From contig CAZNDO010000001.1 of assembly GCA_964571855.1 (NCBI GenBank), positions 682,001 to 746,000 of the forward strand: a DNA stretch of 64,000 nt, given 5' to 3'. The notes under the pieces are model-generated. The model searched no databases. It was not told the origin of the DNA and saw only the letters and a list, made by a program, of their open reading frames with translations. Within the stretch, counting starts at the first letter, position 1; each line of letters begins with the position of its first letter. The position numbers and the translations under genes were made by a program. Positions 8,471-16,904 of the stretch are shown piece by piece. Source of the stretch: CAYYFX01 sp964571855 (GTDB lineage Bacteria > ARS69).

Positions 8471-9055
8471 GTGGACGAGACCCTGATCGTGCGCGACGTC
8501 CGGGCCGCGGCGGTGCTCTTCCACCCCATGCGCCTGCGGATCCTCGAGCATCTCGTGGACCCGGACACGGCCGCCGGGGTGGCGCGGCACCTCCGCCTGC
8601 CCCGGCAGAAGGTGAACTACCACCTCCGGCAGCTCGAGGCGCGCGGATTCCTGCGGCTCGTGGAGGAACGGACGGCGGGGAACAGCACCGAGCGGCGCGT
8701 GCAGGTCGCGGCGCGCCGCATCGCGGTGAGCCCGCGCCTCCTCGGGCGGCTGGCCGCGGACCGCGAGGACGCGGGCGCGGCGGGAGCCGCGCGGCTGCTG
8801 GCCGCGGCGGCGCGCCTGGAGCGGCACGCCGCGGAGTCGGGCGGCAGCGGGGCCGGCGTCGTGGACGCGGAACTCCGGCTGGCCCCGGCGGAGGTGGGAC
8901 CCTTCCTGGAGGATCTGCACCGGGTGGTGGCGCGCTGGACGGGGCGGGGCGATTCGACGGGGAGCGCGCATCGTGTGACGGTGGCGCTGCACGCGAAGTC
9001 CGCGGCGCACGCGACGCTCCCGGCGCCCCGGACGGACGCGGCCGGAGGCGCCTGA
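8471..9055 (+). CDS. ArsR-like helix-turn-helix transcriptional regulator
   Basis: The first 90 of 194 residues form a winged helix: VLFHPMRLRILEHLVDPDTA, then the HTH VARHLRLPRQKVNYHLRQLE, then the wing GFLRLVEERTAGNSTERRVQ. It resembles ArsR/HTH_20 regulators. The C-terminal half, with LAPAEVGPFLEDLHRVVARW, may be an effector or dimerisation region and is followed by an Ala/Thr-rich tail. GTG 8471 is supported by GGGGAGGCGAG. It is convergent with the beta-helix gene. The palindrome at 8417-8432 is its probable operator. Confidence 0.8.
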   Translation: MDETLIVRDVRAAAVLFHPMRLRILEHLVDPDTAAGVARHLRLPRQKVNYHLRQLEARGFLRLVEERTAGNSTERRVQVAARRIAVSPRLLGRLAADREDAGAAGAARLLAAAARLERHAAESGGSGAGVVDAELRLAPAEVGPFLEDLHRVVARWTGRGDSTGSAHRVTVALHAKSAAHATLPAPRTDAAGGA

Positions 9056-9068
9056 CGATCCGGTGGGG

Positions 9069-10385
9069 TCAGGACCGCGCGGAGGCGCCCGCGTCGGCCT
9101 CGGCGGCGGCGGCGCCGTCGCCGGCCCCCGCGGTGGTGGCGTCGCGCGACGCCTTCGCGCCCTTCTCGATCGGCTCGTCGTTCTCGTCGAGGCGGTCCTT
9201 CTTGTAGAGCTTGAACAGCTTCCGGGCCTCCGTGCAGTCGTCCATCACCTTCGCGAGGTGGGGCGACATCCACGGCTGCCGCTTCAGCGTGCCGCTGCCC
9301 GTGTTCAGGAAGAACTTCTTCGGCGTGCACGGCAGATCCCAGAAGTTGTGCGTGGCGATCACCCGCGCGGAGCTGCTGGTCTGCACGCGCGCGTCCGCCT
9401 TGCCGAGGAACCGGTTCGCGTTCTCCGGGCTGCCGCCGATCAGCGGGTTCGAGTCCCCCTCGATGCCCACGTGGTAGGCCTCGTTGTCCTCGAACAGGCA
9501 CTTGAAGATGCGCGGCTCACCCTCGATGGACGCGACGACGCCGTACTGGTTCTTGCGGATCGTGCTGCTCACGAGCGTGGCGGAGGACACCTCCATCACG
9601 ATGCCCACGTTCTTGTGGCCCTCCACCAGCGCGTTGGAGATCTCCGGCGAGGTGTCCTGCAGGATGATGCCCGTGTCGCCGTTGTTCACGACGGTGGCGG
9701 TCTCGATGGACAGCTCGCAGTCCGACGCCTGGATGCCCACGTTCCCGTTCTCCGACGCGGTCACGTTGCGCAGCCGGACGGGCGTGGTGCCGGTGCTGAC
9801 GTACACGCCGAACTTCTCGCTCCCGGTGAAGCGGCAGTCCTTCGCGTCGGCGCCGCCGCCCTGCACGAACAGCCCGGCCGTGCGGGAGCCCGTGGCCGAC
9901 ACGTTGCGCAGGTACGGCGCGGAGCCCTTGTGCGACGCCACGCCGTAGTCGCACCCGCTGATGGCCACGTCCTCGACGATCGGCCGGCTGTCCGAGCTCA
10001 CCAGGAGCCCGCGCTTCGCCAGGTCCCGGCCGTCGATGCTGAAGCCGATGAGCTGCGTGGAGTTGGAGCAGCGCTGGAACGTGACCACGGCCTCGTTGAT
10101 GTTCGCGGTGTCGCCGTAGGCGATCGTGGTCTTCGCGGCGCCCTCGGTGGAGCGGATGACCAGGCGGTCGCCCTTCGTCTCGGTGAGCAGCACGCTCTCG
10201 CGGTACACGCCGGGGCCGACCTCGATCACGTCGCCCGGCTCGGACGCGGCGATGGCCTCGCTGATGGTGGCGAAATCGGCGGGGACGCGGCGCGTGGTCT
10301 CCGCGAACGCGACGGACGCGAGAGTCGCGAGCAGGCCGAGCGCGGACAGGGCACGTGCGGTACGGCGGGGCGACAGGAACGACAT
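9069..10385 (-). CDS. Secreted right-handed parallel beta-helix repeat protein
   Basis: The start at 10385 gives MSFLSPRRTARALSALGLLA followed by ASVAFA, a clean Sec signal peptide; upstream in-frame starts lack a ribosome site. The 438-residue product then has FATISEAIAASEPGDVIEVGPGVYRE-type opening sequence and about ten 22-24-residue rungs (for example NGNVGIQASDCELSIETATV and NGDTGIILQDTSPEISNALV), typical of Beta_helix/NosD proteins. Such folds serve as polysaccharide lyases, hydrolases or structural proteins; no catalytic set is obvious. A Lys-rich stretch and Ala/Gly/Asp tail end it. It diverges from rex across about 100 bp. Confidence 0.85.
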   Translation of the reverse strand: MSFLSPRRTARALSALGLLATLASVAFAETTRRVPADFATISEAIAASEPGDVIEVGPGVYRESVLLTETKGDRLVIRSTEGAAKTTIAYGDTANINEAVVTFQRCSNSTQLIGFSIDGRDLAKRGLLVSSDSRPIVEDVAISGCDYGVASHKGSAPYLRNVSATGSRTAGLFVQGGGADAKDCRFTGSEKFGVYVSTGTTPVRLRNVTASENGNVGIQASDCELSIETATVVNNGDTGIILQDTSPEISNALVEGHKNVGIVMEVSSATLVSSTIRKNQYGVVASIEGEPRIFKCLFEDNEAYHVGIEGDSNPLIGGSPENANRFLGKADARVQTSSSARVIATHNFWDLPCTPKKFFLNTGSGTLKRQPWMSPHLAKVMDDCTEARKLFKLYKKDRLDENDEPIEKGAKASRDATTAGAGDGAAAAEADAGASARS

Positions 10386-10422
10386 GATCAGGCTCTCTCG
10401 GGGCATGCGGCCAGGGGGCGCG

Positions 10423-10451
10423 TTGACAGCCCCTGGACGGGTTGCTAGCTT
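10423..10451 (+). promoter_or_regulatory. Promoter for rex-hflX
   Basis: TTGACA (10423-10428), 17-bp spacer and TAGCTT (10446-10451), the latter preceded by TGC as an extended -10. The ATG of rex is 38 bp downstream. No clear Rex-type operator is seen. Confidence 0.7.
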
Positions 10452-10488
10452 GCGAAGGCTCTCCCCACCATCCAGGACGCTCCTGCCC

Positions 10489-11145
10489 ATGTCAAGTCCG
10501 CGGAAGGTCTCGGACTCCACGGTCCGCCGCCTTTCACTCTATCTTCGCATTCTCCGGGACGTGCGCAGCCGGGGGGAGACCACCATCTCCTCGGATCGCC
10601 TCGCCGTCGAGGGGGGGCTCACGTCCGCCCAGGTGCGGAAGGACCTGTCGGTCTTCGGGAACTTCGGGGTCCGCGGGCGCGGATACGAGGTGGAGGCGCT
10701 GGAAGGCGCGCTCCGGGACATCCTCGGGCTGAACCGGACGTGGCGCACCGTGGTGGTGGGGGCCGGCCGGCTCGGCTCGGCCCTCACGGGCTACACCGGG
10801 TTCGCCGCCCAGGGCTTCCGGATCCTCGGGCTCTTCGACACGGACCCCGCGAAGGTGGGGCAGCGCGCCGGCGACGTGACGGTCCGGCCGATGGCCGAGC
10901 TGGAGGGGTTCGCCCGGACGGAGGGCGTGTCCCTGGGCATCCTGGCCACGCCGGCCGCGGCGGCGCAGGAGGCCGCGGACCGCATGATGGCGGCCGGCAT
11001 CCGGGGCATCCTGAACTTCGCGCCCACGCGCCTGGAGGTCCCGGACGGCGTGTCCGTGCGGGATGTGAACCTCGTGATCGAGCTGGAGGGGCTGTCCTAC
11101 GCCCTGTCCGCGGGGGAGGCCTTCCCGGGAGGCGGCGGCGCATGA
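10489..11145 (+). CDS. rex: Redox-sensing transcriptional repressor Rex
   Basis: Rex senses the NADH/NAD+ ratio and represses fermentative and respiratory genes. The 218-residue length is typical. An N-terminal winged helix (RLSLYLRILRDVRSRGETTI; LTSAQVRKDLSVFGNFGVRG) is followed by a Rossmann domain with VVVGAGRLGSALTGY (GxGxxG) and later GILNFAPTRLEVPDGVSVR and VNLVIELEGLSYAL. The gene overlaps hflX by ATGA, so the two are translationally coupled, an unusual partnership. Confidence 0.95.
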   Translation: MSSPRKVSDSTVRRLSLYLRILRDVRSRGETTISSDRLAVEGGLTSAQVRKDLSVFGNFGVRGRGYEVEALEGALRDILGLNRTWRTVVVGAGRLGSALTGYTGFAAQGFRILGLFDTDPAKVGQRAGDVTVRPMAELEGFARTEGVSLGILATPAAAAQEAADRMMAAGIRGILNFAPTRLEVPDGVSVRDVNLVIELEGLSYALSAGEAFPGGGGA

Positions 11146-12560
11146 CGAACGGCCGGCGAACGCGCTCCGCGGAGCACGCACAGCACCGGCACGATCTCCG
11201 GGAGAAGCGCCAGGAGGAGCGGCGGGCCCGACGGGGGCGTCGCGGCGCCACCAAGGATCCCCGGAAGATCGCGGGCGAGGAGGTGGCCATCGTGGCGGGG
11301 CTCCGGCTGCCGGCGGTGTCCCGCGAGGAGGCCGAGGAGAGCCTGGACGAGCTGGCGTCGCTCGTGCGCGCGTCCGGTGCGCGCGTGGCGGCGCGCGCGT
11401 TGCAGAGCCGCGCGCGCGTGGACGGGCGCACGTTCCTCGGCAGCGGCAAGGCCACGGAGCTGAAGGACGAGGCGGCGCGCGTGGGCGCGAACCTCATCGT
11501 CCTGGACCACGACCTGTCGCCGGCGCAGGGCCGCAACCTCGAGAAGATCCTGGACATCAAGGTCCTGGACCGCACCGAGCTCATCCTGGACATCTTCGCG
11601 CGGCGCGCGCGCACGCCGGTGGCGAAGCTGCAGGTGGAGGTGGCGCAGCTGGAGTACCTGCTGCCGCGGCTCACGCGGTTGTGGGAGCACCTCAGCCGCA
11701 CCGGCGGCGGCATCGGCACGCGCGGCCCCGGCGAGACGCAGCTGGAAGTGGACCGCCGCCGCATCCGCGACCGCCTGACGCGGCTGAAGGAGCGGTTGTC
11801 CCGCACGGGCGAGCGCCTGGAGATCCAGCGCAACCTGCACGCGAACGTCTTCCGCGTGGCGCTCGTGGGATACACGAACACGGGGAAGAGCACGCTCATG
11901 CACGCGCTGACCGAGGCGGACGTGGAGCGCCGCGACCGCCTGTTCGAGACGCTGGACGCCACCACGCGCGTGCTCGACCTGGGCCCGGGGTTCCACGTCA
12001 CGCTCACGGACACGGTGGGGTTCGTGCGCCGGCTGCCGCACTCGCTGGTGGAGTCCTTCCGCGCCACGCTCGCCGAGGTGGCGGGCGCGGACCTGCTGTT
12101 GCATGTGCAGGACGTGGCGTCGAAGCACGGCGACGCGCAGCGCAAGTCCGTGGACGAGGTGCTGAAGGAGATCGGGGCGCAGGACATCCCGCAGCTCGCG
12201 GTGCTGAACAAGAGCGACCGCCTGGATGCGGAGACGCGGCTCGCCGTGCAGAAGCGCACGGAGGCCGATCCGGATGCGGTGCTGGTGTCCGCGCGGGACG
12301 GGCTCGGCCTGGAGGCGCTGTGTGAGGCCATCCGCGCGCGGCTCCGCCGCGGCTGGCTGGAGGTGCGCGGCGCCGTGCCGCTCGCCGACGGCGAGGTGCT
12401 GGCCCGGCTGCGGGCCGTGGCGGAGATCCTGGAGGAGACCCCGCACAAGGACCAGCTGAAGCTGCACCTGCGCATCGAGCCCGCGGAGTGGCAGCGGCTG
12501 GCCGCGCGCTACGCGGAACGCGCGCCGGCACTGTTCCGCGCGACCGCGGTTCAGCGGTAG
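11142..12560 (+). CDS. hflX: GTPase HflX
   Basis: HflX is a ribosome-associated GTPase that splits stalled or hibernating ribosomes under stress. The 472-residue protein has the HflX hallmark GTRGPGETQLEVDRRRIRDR, a long coiled region, then G1 GYTNTGKST, G3 DTVGF and G4 NKSD. A Lys/Arg-rich N-terminal extension of about 40 residues precedes the subdomain beginning EEVAIVAGLRLP. The GGGAGG ribosome site lies inside the end of rex, and the ATG overlaps the rex stop. Confidence 0.95.
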   Translation: MTNGRRTRSAEHAQHRHDLREKRQEERRARRGRRGATKDPRKIAGEEVAIVAGLRLPAVSREEAEESLDELASLVRASGARVAARALQSRARVDGRTFLGSGKATELKDEAARVGANLIVLDHDLSPAQGRNLEKILDIKVLDRTELILDIFARRARTPVAKLQVEVAQLEYLLPRLTRLWEHLSRTGGGIGTRGPGETQLEVDRRRIRDRLTRLKERLSRTGERLEIQRNLHANVFRVALVGYTNTGKSTLMHALTEADVERRDRLFETLDATTRVLDLGPGFHVTLTDTVGFVRRLPHSLVESFRATLAEVAGADLLLHVQDVASKHGDAQRKSVDEVLKEIGAQDIPQLAVLNKSDRLDAETRLAVQKRTEADPDAVLVSARDGLGLEALCEAIRARLRRGWLEVRGAVPLADGEVLARLRAVAEILEETPHKDQLKLHLRIEPAEWQRLAARYAERAPALFRATAVQR

Positions 12561-12665
12561 GCGGCCTTCGCCCGCCCCCAGGACAGGAACCGCGGCGGCT
12601 CCACCGGGGTCCCGGTCGCGGCGATCGTCAGCGCGGGGCGCGGATACCACCCGTCCCCCGACCTC

Positions 12666-12674
12666 TGCTAGACT
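12666..12674 (+). promoter_or_regulatory. Extended -10 promoter element before the carbamoyltransferase
   Basis: TGC-TAGACT matches the extended -10 pattern seen elsewhere in this window; no good -35 is present at 17 bp. The ATG is 85 bp downstream. Confidence 0.45.
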
Positions 12675-12758
12675 AAGGCGCTCCGACCCCAGCGCCGAAA
12701 TCCAGGGTTGCGGCTCATCCGCCCCGGCGCCCCCCGAAACCACGCGAAAGGACCCCCG

Positions 12759-14627
12759 ATGCTCGTCCTCGGCATTTCGCCCCTCGACAAGGACTCGACC
12801 GTCTCCCTGCACGAGAACGGCCGCATCACGTGGGCGATCGGGGAGGAGCGGCTTTCCCGGGTGAAGCTGCAGGACGGCTTCCCCCACCTGGCGCTGGACG
12901 AGATGTTCCGCCGGGCCGGCGTGAAGGCCGCGGAAATCGACGTGGTGGCCTACCCCTTCTTCGACGGGGCCGAGGAGTCGCGGCTGGTCTGGAAGGGCTT
13001 CCGGGACGAGCTCTCCCGGGTCACCGGGGCTTCGCTGTCGGAGTGCCACCGGGCGCTCCGCGCGGTGGCCGGTTCCGGTCGCGTTCCCTCGCCGGGACAG
13101 CCGGTGCGCTTCGAGGGCTATCAGAACTACATGGACAAGGCGGCGTCGCGCCGCCTGCTGTACAAGCTGACCGCGTCCACCACGATCGCGGACAAGCTCT
13201 CGCACCTGGTCCGCTACTGGCAGTGGTGCCGGCAGGCGTCCGCGGACCACCACAAGTACTCGAACGAGCTGGTGCGCGAGCTGCAGAAGCGGGGGCTCCT
13301 GGCGAAGCTGCAGCGGGTGGAGCACCACCACGCGCACGCCGCGAACGGCTACTACACGTCCGGCTTCGACGAGGCGCTGTGCCTCTCGCTCGACGCGTAC
13401 GGCTCCGGCATGACGGGCTGCGTGGCGGTGGGCCGCCGCGGGAAGCCCATCGAGATGCTGCACCGCACGCCGTTCCCCCACTCGTTCGGCGTGTACTACG
13501 AGCAGCTCACGTCCGCGCTCGGGTTCAAGCCGAACCGGCACGAGGGCAAGATCCTCGGGCTGGCGGCGTACGGGGATCCGAAGCTGCTGATGGACGTGCT
13601 GATGGCCCGCTTCGAGGAGGGCGACGGCGAGGTCCGGCTCAAGGGCACGCTGAACGCGTTCTTCCCGCGGCTGCTCTCGCTGCGCTTCACGAAGCAGGAC
13701 ATCGCCGCCGCGCACCAGGTGGCCATGGAGCGCGTGGTGCAGCGCATGGTGAAGCACTGGGTGGACCGGACCGGGATGAAGGACGTGGTGCTGTCCGGCG
13801 GCGTCGTGTCGAACGTGAAGCTGAACCAGCGCATCTTCGAGGTGGCCGGCGTGGAGCGGATCTTCATCCACCCGGGCATGGGCGACGGCGGGCTCGGCAC
13901 CGGCGCGGCCTTCCTCGTGGAGGAGAAGAACGGCTTCGAGCCGTACGTGCTGGACGACGTCTACTTCGGCCCGGACTACACCGAGGCCCAGATGCGCGCC
14001 GAGCTGGAGAAGGCGGAGCTGCCGTACGAACGCTTCGACGACGTGGAGGAGCGCATCGCGGACCTCGTGGCTTCGGACATCGTGGTCGGCCGCTTCCACG
14101 GGCGCATGGAGTACGGCCCGCGCGCGCTCGGGAACCGCACCGTGATGTACCGCGCGAAGGACGCCAGCGTGAACTCGTGGCTGAACAAGCGGCTCGGCCG
14201 CACGGAGTTCATGCCGTTCGCGCCGGCCACGATGTTCGAGCACCGGCACGGATCCTACCGGAACATGGACGGCGGCGAGTACGCGGCGCAGTTCATGACC
14301 ATCACCTTCGACTGCACGAAGGAGATGATCGACCACAACCCCGCGGCCGTGCACGTGGACGGCACCGCGCGGCCGCAACTCGTGACGAAGGACTCGAACC
14401 CAAGCTTCCACCGCGTGCTGGAGGCTTTCCGCCGCCGCACCGGCGTGCCCACGCTGATCAACACGAGCTTCAACATGCACGAGGAGCCCATCGTGTGCTC
14501 GCCGTTCGACGCGGTGCGCGCGTTCAAGCTGGGCAAGCTGGGCGTGCTGGCCATGGGGCCGTACATCGCGTGGCTGCCCGAGGACGGGAAGCCGAAGGCG
14601 CTGGCGGAGGCCGCGGCCACCGCCTGA
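12759..14627 (+). CDS. NodU/CmcH/TobZ-family carbamoyltransferase
   Basis: These enzymes use carbamoyl phosphate and ATP to place a carbamoyl group on a hydroxyl of a sugar or natural product. The 622-residue length fits. The N-terminal YrdC/ASKHA-like domain opens LVLGISPLDKDSTVSLHENG and has the metal-binding HHHAHAANGYY motif. HEGKILGLAAYGDP and LSGGVVSNVKLNQRI follow, and the C-terminal domain contains EYGPRALGNRT and GVPTLINTSFNMHEEPIV. The ATG is preceded by GAAAGGA. The acceptor is unknown; no biosynthetic cluster surrounds it. Confidence 0.93.
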   Translation: MLVLGISPLDKDSTVSLHENGRITWAIGEERLSRVKLQDGFPHLALDEMFRRAGVKAAEIDVVAYPFFDGAEESRLVWKGFRDELSRVTGASLSECHRALRAVAGSGRVPSPGQPVRFEGYQNYMDKAASRRLLYKLTASTTIADKLSHLVRYWQWCRQASADHHKYSNELVRELQKRGLLAKLQRVEHHHAHAANGYYTSGFDEALCLSLDAYGSGMTGCVAVGRRGKPIEMLHRTPFPHSFGVYYEQLTSALGFKPNRHEGKILGLAAYGDPKLLMDVLMARFEEGDGEVRLKGTLNAFFPRLLSLRFTKQDIAAAHQVAMERVVQRMVKHWVDRTGMKDVVLSGGVVSNVKLNQRIFEVAGVERIFIHPGMGDGGLGTGAAFLVEEKNGFEPYVLDDVYFGPDYTEAQMRAELEKAELPYERFDDVEERIADLVASDIVVGRFHGRMEYGPRALGNRTVMYRAKDASVNSWLNKRLGRTEFMPFAPATMFEHRHGSYRNMDGGEYAAQFMTITFDCTKEMIDHNPAAVHVDGTARPQLVTKDSNPSFHRVLEAFRRRTGVPTLINTSFNMHEEPIVCSPFDAVRAFKLGKLGVLAMGPYIAWLPEDGKPKALAEAAATA

Positions 14628-14630
14628 GCT

Positions 14631-15206
14631 TCAGATCTTGAAGCCGCGCTCGAGCCGCTCGGGGCCGGGCGAGTACTTCGGGGGCGGCGGCGCGTACAGG
14701 ACGCCGCCCGGCCGGAAGTGCAGCTTCTTCAGGCTGCCCGAGAAGTGGATCGTGTGGCCGCCGACGAAGGGGATCCAGCCGGACATCCCGTAGCCCGCGC
14801 TGGTCCAGCCGAACACCTCCCCGCCGCCGCGCCGGAGGAAGACCCGCCCCACCATCTCCAGGAAGCCCGTACCCAGCGATCCCTCGGCCACGTTGCAGCC
14901 GTCGAAGTAGATGCGCGTGTAGAGCGGGAAGAGCGCGTCGTAGCCGCGGCCCGAGAAGTCGTCCCGGAGCGTGGTGTCCCAGATCGACCCGCCGTTGATC
15001 TTGAGGTTCCCGGGACCGCCGTGGCACTGGACCAGGAGGCGGGAGAAGTACGCCTTCTCCTTCACGAGGCGGTCCAGGATGAACAGCATCGCGCTCTTGC
15101 TGTCCACGCCGTAGGACCGGACGCCGTCCGACGCGCTGAACCGGCCGTCGGCCTGGCTGCGGTCCTCCTCCGTGCTGGAGTCGTACAGGTACAGCTTCCC
15201 GAACAT
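14631..15206 (-). CDS. Caspase-fold-like His/Cys dyad protein (DUF4347/CHAT-like), single domain
   Basis: The start at 15206 (GGGAGGTC upstream) gives 191 residues, MFGKLYLYDSSTEED onward, without a signal peptide. LLVQCHGGPGNLKINGG supplies a His after a hydrophobic strand and IYFDGCNVAEGSLGTGFLEM supplies a Cys after the next core strand, followed by GGGEVFGWTSAGYG. This order matches the H...C dyad layout of DUF4347/CHAT caspase-like peptidases. It is convergent with the carbamoyltransferase and divergent from DUF2203. No partner substrate gene is obvious. The fold call is by motif only. Confidence 0.55.
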   Translation of the reverse strand: MFGKLYLYDSSTEEDRSQADGRFSASDGVRSYGVDSKSAMLFILDRLVKEKAYFSRLLVQCHGGPGNLKINGGSIWDTTLRDDFSGRGYDALFPLYTRIYFDGCNVAEGSLGTGFLEMVGRVFLRRGGGEVFGWTSAGYGMSGWIPFVGGHTIHFSGSLKKLHFRPGGVLYAPPPPKYSPGPERLERGFKI

Positions 15207-15440
15207 GGCCGACCTCCCGGGACGGGGACCGGACTGCGGTTCGCGACGTGCCCGATCCGGATACGTCCGGCCCGGCGCACGCGAACGCGCGCGGCGCCGC
15301 CCGCGTTGCGGCGGCCAGGCTTCTTCACGCCTTCGCGGGAACTTTCCGACGGCCCGGGCATCCAAAGGGTAGCGTCGGTCCCGTCGCGAGGGCCGGCGCG
15401 GAGGTCGTTCCCGCGATCCCCTCCGAAGGCGAGGTGTCTC

Positions 15441-15896
15441 ATGGCAAGCCGCCCCGACGTTCGGATCTTCACGATCCGGGAAGCGAACGAAGCCGTGAAG
15501 GAGCTCCGGCAGACGCTCCCCGCGCTCCGCCGGACGCTGCGCGAGATCGAGCGGCTGGAGGACCGGCTGGAGGTGCTGGACCTCATCTGCGACCGCGCGG
15601 TCTCGTCGGACAACCCCGACCTGCGCGAGTACCTGTCCGCGAAGGTGCGCTACCACCGCGGGATCTCGGAGTTCGAGGGGATGCTCGGCGCGCTGGAGAC
15701 CCAGGGGTACCTGCTCCGCGACCTGGAGAAGGGCGTGGTCCACTTCGTGGCCCGGCGCGGCCACCGGAACGTGCTCCTCTGCTGGACGGAGGGCGAGCCG
15801 GCCGTGTCGCACTGGCACCCGATCGACGGGGACGCGCCGCCGAGCGAGGACCGCCGCCGCGCGATGACGCCGGGAGACGGGTTCCCGGCGGGCTAG
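15441..15896 (+). CDS. DUF2203-family protein
   Basis: The 151-residue product, ATG 15441 with a GAGGTG ribosome site, matches DUF2203: IFTIREANEAVKELRQTLPA, a long helical segment, YLLRDLEKGVVHFVARRGHR, then LLCWTEGEPAVSHWHPID. DUF2203 is a small, mostly helical cytoplasmic family of unknown function found in several GC-rich and candidate phyla. It is convergent with the HAMP-domain gene. Confidence 0.8.
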   Translation: MASRPDVRIFTIREANEAVKELRQTLPALRRTLREIERLEDRLEVLDLICDRAVSSDNPDLREYLSAKVRYHRGISEFEGMLGALETQGYLLRDLEKGVVHFVARRGHRNVLLCWTEGEPAVSHWHPIDGDAPPSEDRRRAMTPGDGFPAG

Positions 15897-15927
15897 TCCC
15901 GGCCGGGCCCGGGGAAGCGCCGGACGA

Positions 15928-16788
15928 TCAGAGCGGGTTGCGCGCGTCGTCGGACGGGGAGTCCGGCGTCGTCGTGGTCCCGTTCGCCCCGGTCGAGGAC
16001 GATGCCGGCAACACGGCGGGCGGCACGGGCTTGCCCTCGCGACCCCAGCGGCGCGCGGCCAGCAGCTCCGCCGGGCTCGTCATCACGCGGGACTGCCGCC
16101 GGCTTTCGCCCAGCTTCGCGATGAACTGCCCGAGGTCGTCGATCTCGCGGTCGCCGGTGGTGGGCACCTGCACCACGGGCTCGCCGTCCGCCAGGGACAT
16201 CGCGGCGCGGCCGATCTCCTCCAGCGGCTGGAGGATCGTGCGTGTGAGGTAGTTCGTGAGGATGAAGAACACGACGGTCGTGAACAGGAACAGCGACGCG
16301 AACAGCCAGCGCACGTTCTCGAAGTCCCGCACGAGCGACGTGCTCGAGTAGCGGATGGCCAACCAGGGGGAGCCGGGGTCGCCGGGGCGGAGCGGCTGCA
16401 CCGCCACCGTGCCGGAGGGCACCACGCGCACGTGGGCATCCCCCGTGTCCGGCAGTTCGCCGAACGAACCGGCGGAGTCCGGCCAGCGGTCGATGGCCCG
16501 GCCGTTCGGATCCACCAGGACCGCCGCCACGAACGCGGGGTCGGACGCGAGCCAACGCGTCACCGGGTCGAGCGCGGAGCCGTCGAGCACCGGCGAGCCG
16601 CCCACCATGGCGGTCACGCCGCGCGCGGCCGCCATCACGCGATCCTGGAACGCGGACATCGCCTGCGCCTCGTACGCGCGCGGGAGCACCACGCACACGA
16701 CGGCGGAGAGGCCGAGGAACGCCAGCGCGGACGCGGCGAGCACGCGCGTGCGCAGCGAGCGCTGCACCTTCACGGACTGTCCGCGCAT
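15928..16788 (-). CDS. Membrane sensor-like protein with HAMP domain, no output domain
   Basis: The start at 16788 (MRGQSVKVQRSLRTRVLAAS) has GGGAG upstream. A first membrane helix (VLAASALAFLGLSAVVCVVL) is followed by a periplasmic region of about 140 residues and a second helix (WLFASLFLFTTVVFFILTNY). A HAMP-like region follows: TILQPLEEIGRAAMSLADGE and GDREIDDLGQFIAKLGESRR. After HAMP only a disordered 55-residue tail remains; no kinase, cyclase or methyl-accepting domain is present. It may act through an unlinked partner. It sits just downstream of the sulfatase-fold gene on the same strand. Confidence 0.7.
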   Translation of the reverse strand: MRGQSVKVQRSLRTRVLAASALAFLGLSAVVCVVLPRAYEAQAMSAFQDRVMAAARGVTAMVGGSPVLDGSALDPVTRWLASDPAFVAAVLVDPNGRAIDRWPDSAGSFGELPDTGDAHVRVVPSGTVAVQPLRPGDPGSPWLAIRYSSTSLVRDFENVRWLFASLFLFTTVVFFILTNYLTRTILQPLEEIGRAAMSLADGEPVVQVPTTGDREIDDLGQFIAKLGESRRQSRVMTSPAELLAARRWGREGKPVPPAVLPASSSTGANGTTTTPDSPSDDARNPL

Positions 16789-16904
16789 CGGCCGCTCCCG
16801 CCGCGCGAAGGCGCGGCCCTCCGGGATGATGTCCGTTTCTTCGGGACGGGGCGGGAGCCGCTTGAGCGCCGAGTGACAGGCGCCGAGCGGTTGCAAAGAA
16901 ACCG

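Noticed and set aside
11097..14480. An 1127-codon open frame on the minus strand
   Set aside because: It is antisense to hflX and the carbamoyltransferase, with low-complexity composition and no start context.
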